Source of the DNA: Pseudomonas cedrina subsp. cedrina
GTDB lineage: Bacteria; Pseudomonadota; Gammaproteobacteria; Pseudomonadales; Pseudomonadaceae
Reading direction: 5' to 3'
DNA length: 64,000 bases
Assembly (NCBI RefSeq): GCF_001983175.1
Contig: NZ_MNPW01000018.1
Coordinates: forward strand, 36,628 to 100,627
Shown: piece after piece, positions 59,940 to 64,000 of the stretch
How the letters are laid out: every line of letters starts with the position of its first letter
Numbering within the stretch: position 1 is the first letter of the stretch
Translations under genes and position numbers: made by a program
Notes under the pieces: generated by a model
What the model saw: only the letters and a program-made list of their open reading frames with translations
Told to the model about the DNA's origin: nothing
The model's database searches: none

Positions 59940-61001
59940 TTACAACGGTTTATCCTCCCGGCGCCCCTGAGCCTGGGTGGCGCTCCAATCCGTCAACAGG
60001 CTATAGGCCACCGCCAACAAGGTCGGGCCGATGAACAGGCCGATGAAGCCAAAGGCAATCAAGCCGCCGAACACGCCGAGCAGCACAATCACCAACGGCA
60101 GGTTGCCGCCGCGGCTGATCAGGTAGGGCTTGAGCACGTTGTCCACGCCACTGATGATGAAAGTGCCCCATACACCGAGGAACACCGCATAGGTGTAATC
60201 ACCTTTCCACGCCAACCATGCCGTGGCCGGGATCCACACGAGCGGCGGGCCCATGGGGATCAGGCTGAGCAGGAAGGTGACGATGCCCAGCACCAGCGCG
60301 CCCGGTACGCCGGCAATCAGGAAGCCGATCAGCGCCAGCACGGCCTGGGCGGCGGCGGTGCCGATCACGCCGTTGACGACGCGCTGTACCGTGCCGGCCA
60401 CCAGTTCGATGTAGTAACCGGCACGATCGCCGATCAGGCGCTCCAACAAACGATGCACGAACATCGCCAGGCGCGGCCCGTCGCGATAGAAAAAGAACAC
60501 GAACACCAGGCTCAGGGTCAGCTCAAGGATGCCGCCACCGATCTGCGCACTGCGCGCCAGCAACCAATTGCCGACCTGCCCCAGGTATGGCTTGAGGCTG
60601 ACCATGAGGGCCGCGCCCTGTTGGTCGACGCTGTCCCACATCGCCACCAGGCGCTCGCCGACCAAGGGGATAGAACCGAGCCAGGTCGGTGCCGCCGGCA
60701 AGCCATCGACCTGGATATCCTTGATCAACGCCACGGCATCGCGCACATGGTCCGCGAGGTTGAAGCCCAGCCACACCAGCGGCGCGGCCACCAGCAGCAT
60801 CCAACCCAAGGTCAGGATGCCGGCCGCCAACGACTCGCGCCCTCCCAGCCCACGGGTGAGCAGGACCATCAACGGCCAACTGGCAAACGCCAGCACCGCG
60901 CCCCAGAACAGCGCCGACCAGAACGGCGCCATGACCCAGAAGCTGGCACCAAACAGCACCAGCAGCAGGATTTGCACCAGCAGGCGATCATTATTGAGCA
61001 T
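59940..61001 (-). CDS. AI-2E family transporter (PerM/YdiK-like)
   Basis: 353 residues, seven to eight membrane helices. Family features: N-terminal paired helices (VQILLLVLFGASFWVMAPFW), the long amphipathic middle, and the C-terminal FISGVDNVLKPYLISRGGNLPL block with VFGGLIAFGFIGLFIGPTLLA. Members export small molecules or act as Na+/H+ exchangers; AI-2 is only one reported cargo. A long open frame on the opposite strand over this gene is a composition shadow. Confidence 0.92.
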   Translation of the reverse strand: MLNNDRLLVQILLLVLFGASFWVMAPFWSALFWGAVLAFASWPLMVLLTRGLGGRESLAAGILTLGWMLLVAAPLVWLGFNLADHVRDAVALIKDIQVDGLPAAPTWLGSIPLVGERLVAMWDSVDQQGAALMVSLKPYLGQVGNWLLARSAQIGGGILELTLSLVFVFFFYRDGPRLAMFVHRLLERLIGDRAGYYIELVAGTVQRVVNGVIGTAAAQAVLALIGFLIAGVPGALVLGIVTFLLSLIPMGPPLVWIPATAWLAWKGDYTYAVFLGVWGTFIISGVDNVLKPYLISRGGNLPLVIVLLGVFGGLIAFGFIGLFIGPTLLAVAYSLLTDWSATQAQGRREDKPL

Positions 61002-61073
61002 GGGGTATCTCTAGAAGAAGACGGTAGGAACACAGCTTAGGCGAACGGCACGGGGCCGCTCGCCTTGCTACGC

Positions 61074-61889
61074 CTAGCGTATCAGATGCAGGTGCAAGCC
61101 TTTGGCGTCAACCTCGTTGCCGGTTTCCAGGCGAGCAGCGCGCACGCCTTTGTCGATCAGGGCCAAGCGCCAGGTCTCGGCATTCGGGCCGGTCAAACTT
61201 ACGCGCAAGGTGGTATCGAGGTTCAGCCCACGGGAAATCAGGGTCAGCCAGGTGTCATCCGGTTCAGCGCCCAATGCGGGGAAGTCCAGCTCGCCAGTGC
61301 TTTTAAGCTCGCGCAACAGGGTGGCCGAGGTGGGCAGCAGGTCACCCAGCGGCGCGCTCGCGTCCAGTTGTTCCACATGCAGATAGGCGCGGCGATTACC
61401 GCGGGTGATGCTGTAGAGGGCGACCAGGGAATCGCTCTCGGCCAGGCGCAGCAACAGGTATTCCTGCTGGCTGTCGGCACCGACCAGCTTGGCGTTGCCG
61501 AAGATCTCATTGGCCCACAGGCTGCTTTCGCCGCAATCGCGGGCCTTGCACCAGAACAACAACTGCGCGCCCTTTTCCTGCAACGCTTCGCGCGTGGCGG
61601 TAAACGCGGCGCTGGCGCTGTGTTCGGCGGGCAACTCATAGGTGATGGCGGTGGCTTGGCCGCGCGCGGTGGCCTGGCCTTCATAGCGCAACTGGCCGCT
61701 GATCTTGCGGATCGCGCCCATGGGGTAGATGCGTTCTTTGTCTTCGGCGGGGCGGTAATCAACGATCTGCGAATCGACCTGACGGGCCACGGCGGGCAAG
61801 TCCTGGCTACCCGGTATGTCGGCGGCGAATACCAAAGGGCTCAGGAGGCTCAAGCCCAGGATACGGAAACATCCGTTACGCACGCTCAT
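61074..61889 (-). CDS. DUF4892 domain protein, secreted or lipoprotein-like
   Basis: 271 residues. Signal peptide about 1-22 (CFRILGLSLLSPLVFA-A), then a globular domain (DLPAVARQVDSQIVDYRP, LEYELPAEHSASAAF-type strands, CKARDCGESSLWANEIFGNA with a probable disulfide). I recognise DUF4892; function unknown. Its ATG overlaps the stop of an 18-codon upstream frame, and no clear ribosome site of its own is present, so translation is probably coupled. The hydrolase operon lies upstream on the same strand. Confidence 0.85.
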   Translation of the reverse strand: MSVRNGCFRILGLSLLSPLVFAADIPGSQDLPAVARQVDSQIVDYRPAEDKERIYPMGAIRKISGQLRYEGQATARGQATAITYELPAEHSASAAFTATREALQEKGAQLLFWCKARDCGESSLWANEIFGNAKLVGADSQQEYLLLRLAESDSLVALYSITRGNRRAYLHVEQLDASAPLGDLLPTSATLLRELKSTGELDFPALGAEPDDTWLTLISRGLNLDTTLRVSLTGPNAETWRLALIDKGVRAARLETGNEVDAKGLHLHLIR

Positions 61890-61942
61890 AAGATCAACGA
61901 GCCCTGGCCAACGTTGGTCATAGCGATGTTGAAGTTGTTCAT
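61886..61942 (-). CDS. 18-codon leader peptide coupled to the DUF4892 gene
   Basis: Encodes MNNFNIAMTNVGQGSLIL with AAGGGAG 7 nt before the ATG; the stop TGA overlaps the ATG of the DUF4892 gene (ATGA). The strong site sits on the leader rather than on the main gene, which points to translational coupling. Peptide function, if any, unknown. Confidence 0.55.
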   Translation of the reverse strand: MNNFNIAMTNVGQGSLIL

Positions 61943-61991
61943 GGTTGACTCCCTTTCGATCCGCCCAGCCTCGGCAGTTGACCGCCCCAAG

Positions 61992-62846
61992 TCAAGGCGC
62001 GCGGAAGAACCGATTGAAACAGTCTGCAACAAGGACCGCGCCAGACTCATCATTCACGTGCAAATGATGGCCGCCTGGCAGCGTGGTGACGGTAAAGGGC
62101 AGCCTTGAAAGCAATTCGGGATGTTTCGCCAGCATGCCGTCGGCAGCGACCACCAACTGTGTAGGGCAGCCCACCCTTTGCACGAAGGCCATGGCCTGTT
62201 CATCGGTAAGACGCATCGGCGAAGCCAGGGTAAGCCGGCTGTCGGTGCGCCAGGTGTAACCGCCCGGAACCGGCATCAGGCCGCGCCGGGCCAGCAATTC
62301 GGCGGCTTCACGGCTGACCGCCACCAGGCCTTTCATGCGCGCTTCGACGGCTCGATCCAGGGTGTCATAGACCGGCTTGCGCTTGTCCTGCAGGTTCAAT
62401 TGCGCCTGCAAGGCCATGCCCAGCCGCTCGGCGGCGTTCTCACCGCTGGCCGTCGGCGGGATCACACCATCGATCAATCCCAGGTGCGTCACACGCTCCG
62501 GCAACGCGCCGGCCAGCACCAGGGAGACGATGGCGCCAAGGGAGTGACCAAGTAATGCAAAACGTTTCCAGCCCAGTTGTTCGGCGACTTGCAGCACGTC
62601 GTAGACGTAATCCCACAAAGCGTAGCCGGCTCCCGCGGGACGGTGCGCCGAATGCCCATGCCCCGCCATGTCGAGTGCAACGATGCGCAAACCCCGCAGT
62701 TTCGGCGCCAGTCGCGCAAAGCTGTTGGCGTTGTCCAGCCAGCCATGCAGGGCGATCACCGGCAAACCGTCCTCGGGCCCGAACAGATGTGCCGCCAATT
62801 CGATATGCGGCAGGCTCAGGCGCACTTCTTCGACCGGCGTGCTCAT
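61992..62846 (-). CDS. Alpha/beta hydrolase
   Basis: 284 residues. HGWLDNANSF oxyanion region, nucleophile in GHSLGAIVS, Asp in VVAADGML and His in LPGGHHLHV. Second of two hydrolase genes; ATG at 62846 overlaps the stop of the preceding gene (ATGA). A thioesterase or lipase-like role is possible; substrate unknown. Confidence 0.9.
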   Translation of the reverse strand: MSTPVEEVRLSLPHIELAAHLFGPEDGLPVIALHGWLDNANSFARLAPKLRGLRIVALDMAGHGHSAHRPAGAGYALWDYVYDVLQVAEQLGWKRFALLGHSLGAIVSLVLAGALPERVTHLGLIDGVIPPTASGENAAERLGMALQAQLNLQDKRKPVYDTLDRAVEARMKGLVAVSREAAELLARRGLMPVPGGYTWRTDSRLTLASPMRLTDEQAMAFVQRVGCPTQLVVAADGMLAKHPELLSRLPFTVTTLPGGHHLHVNDESGAVLVADCFNRFFRAP

Positions 62847-63646
62847 GCGCAACTGCGCTCGCGGGCCTGCCAGCGGGAGAGCAGCTGCTTGATCAAGGTC
62901 GCGGTGTCCTGGGGGCGCTCGAGCGGGAACATGTGGCCGCCGGGCATGGTGAGCATTTCCCCCAGGGGCAGGCGCCCCACGCCACTGGCGTGGTGACGCA
63001 TCACCACGCGGCTCTGGCGACCGCGCACCACCGCCAACGGGATGTTCAACAGGCGCACCTGGCCGGGGCTGGTGTGGGGCACGCCGCGGTAGATGCTGAT
63101 CTCGGTGGCCGGGTCGAAGCGCAGGCGCAGGCGGTCGCCCACTGGGTGCAAGCCATGCTGCAGGTAGGCGTCGAAGCAGTCCGGGTCAAAGCCTCGGAAC
63201 AGGGTCTTGCCGGCGAAATAACTGCGCGCGGCATCCAGGTCGCTGAATTCTTCACGCCGGCCGAGTGTGCGCCCGGCCGGGGTCAGTCGATCGATAAAGC
63301 CCAAGCGCTTGGCCGCGCGGATCACCCAGCGGTCGGCGCGGGTCAGCACCGGAGAATCCAGCATGACCACACCCCGATACAACTGCGGGCACCGCATGGC
63401 CGCGTGCAGATGCAACACGCCCCCCAGGGAATGCCCCACGCCCCACACCGGTTCCGGTTGCTGTTCCAGATGATGGATCAGTTCGTCCACCAGGTTCTGC
63501 CAGTTATCGTCCACGGGAAACCTGGGGTCGTGGCCGTGCTGCGGCAGATGCGCTACCGCGTATTCCGGGGCCAGCGCGGCAAACAACTTGCCGTAGGTGG
63601 CCGAAGGGAAGCCATTGGCGTGGGCGAAAAACACAGGCTGTGACAT
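62843..63646 (-). CDS. Alpha/beta hydrolase
   Basis: 267 residues. FFAHANGFPSATYGKL (oxyanion region), nucleophile in GVGHSLGGVLHLH, and His in MPGGHMFPLERP. ATG at 63646 gives the compact start MSQPVFFAHANGFP; the longer frame upstream is not hydrolase-like. First gene of a minus-strand run hydrolase-hydrolase-leader-DUF4892. The HANGFP start is typical of a pseudomonad hydrolase family of unknown substrate. Confidence 0.9.
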   Translation of the reverse strand: MSQPVFFAHANGFPSATYGKLFAALAPEYAVAHLPQHGHDPRFPVDDNWQNLVDELIHHLEQQPEPVWGVGHSLGGVLHLHAAMRCPQLYRGVVMLDSPVLTRADRWVIRAAKRLGFIDRLTPAGRTLGRREEFSDLDAARSYFAGKTLFRGFDPDCFDAYLQHGLHPVGDRLRLRFDPATEISIYRGVPHTSPGQVRLLNIPLAVVRGRQSRVVMRHHASGVGRLPLGEMLTMPGGHMFPLERPQDTATLIKQLLSRWQARERSCA

Positions 63647-63776
63647 ACCGGATCCATCGACAGAAGCAGGGGTTGATTGTCGCCATGCGCGGCGGGTACG
63701 GCAATGACTGTAACTGCCAGGAAGGGTGACACTCACGCCATGTCTATCGCGGCATGGTCTCGATGCGACTTTCTGC

Positions 63777-63890
63777 GGTGAGTGGCGAGGGGGCTTGCGT
63801 GGCGGCCTTAGGGCCGACCAGGCTTTTGGGGTTGACCGGGTACATATCCGTTGTTTGGGTCATGGCGGCTATTGGTTCCGCCCTTACGGC
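63777..63890 (-). repeat. Dispersed repeat block, copy 2
   Basis: Reverse-complement copy of 59757-59870: shares GTAAGGGCGGAACC, CAACGGATATGTAC, CGGTCAA and GGTCGGCCC...AAGGCCGCC. Not flanked by the 23-bp inverted repeats of copy 1. Confidence 0.75.
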
Positions 63891-63898
63891 CAGCCCTT

Positions 63899-64000
63899 TC
63901 AAGGTCTTTTGGTTTTAGCGGCCTTGAGCACCCGATCCGTCGACACGTGGGCATTCGCAGCTTTGCCTTCAAGCCACTCTTTGGGTTTAGGTACCTTCGG
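63899..64000 (-). CDS. C-terminal end of an unidentified lysine-rich protein (partial)
   Basis: The frame entering from the right edge reads PKVPKPKEWLEGKAANAHVS and ends TDRVLKAAKTKRP at a TGA at 63899-63901. The composition looks coding and the stop lies 8 bp from the repeat block, as expected for repeats sitting just past gene ends. Family not recognised. Confidence 0.4.
   Translation of the reverse strand, partial: PKVPKPKEWLEGKAANAHVSTDRVLKAAKTKRP

Noticed and set aside
59751..61040. Long plus-strand open frame of over 400 codons
   Set aside because: It is antisense to the well-supported AI-2E transporter and starts in a repeat block; composition is that of a high-GC shadow frame (Gln, Arg, His rich).

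Overview
The window is a chromosomal segment of a fluorescent-group Pseudomonas, most like the P. fluorescens complex. The signs are high-GC coding, very many REP/REPIN repeats of the P. fluorescens type, two siderophore-type TonB receptors (one with its own FecI/FecR pair), and a gene order from 36.8 to 42.5 kb (ABC-2 exporter, GST, FadE, PA2817-like protein) that I recall from P. aeruginosa. No phage, plasmid backbone, CRISPR array or intact insertion sequence with a transposase was found.

Layout. 0-6.3 kb: end of a CocE/NonD hydrolase, a BCCT transporter, then a LysR regulator divergent from a tight three-gene operon: an amino-acid-type Fe(II)/2-oxoglutarate oxygenase, a TSUP exporter and a YbaK-type aminoacyl-tRNA deacylase. 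6.5-10.9 kb: a TonB siderophore receptor, two small accessory proteins and an AraC regulator. 11-13.9 kb: LysR divergent from an SDR and a quinone oxidoreductase. 14.0 and 28.3 kb: two near-identical 250-bp blocks, each with tRNA-Asp, tRNA-Val and a terminator. They flank 14 kb holding a FecI/FecR/receptor surface-signalling system with a Fur-like box, argC and its LysR neighbour, and a D-Ala-D-Ala scavenging operon (RpiR regulator, DdpX dipeptidase, five-gene peptide ABC importer).

28.6-48 kb: rdgC, a BASS transporter, a guanidine-II riboswitch with sugE, an MFS-PlsC fusion, a TDT exporter, a cupin protein, an MFS/TetR pair, the ABC-2/GST/FadE block, a free-standing alanyl-tRNA editing protein, a MATE pump and a secreted M20 peptidase. 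48.1-48.5 kb: a tandem duplication of tRNA-Gly and tRNA-Glu. 48.9-64 kb: a membrane-anchored protein of unknown function, a HBM-type chemoreceptor, a MocR regulator, oxidoreductases, pyrF, a two-component system, a dense repeat island, an AI-2E family transporter, a DUF4892 protein preceded by an 18-codon coupled leader, and two alpha/beta hydrolases.

The two most unusual signals are these. (1) The oxygenase/TSUP/deacylase operon reads as a make, export and proofread module for a hydroxylated amino acid; the chemistry is inferred, the gene order is seen. (2) At 59316-59895 a 580-bp segment with 23-bp perfect terminal inverted repeats interrupts an otherwise canonical REPIN, with a 10-bp direct repeat on each side. 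It carries a three-way-junction palindrome and a second repeat block that recurs at the right end of the window. Gene remnants (a VOC/glyoxalase piece and a transglutaminase N-terminus) and a LysR gene whose stop codon lies inside a REPIN show that repeats and decay are remodelling the intergenic DNA.
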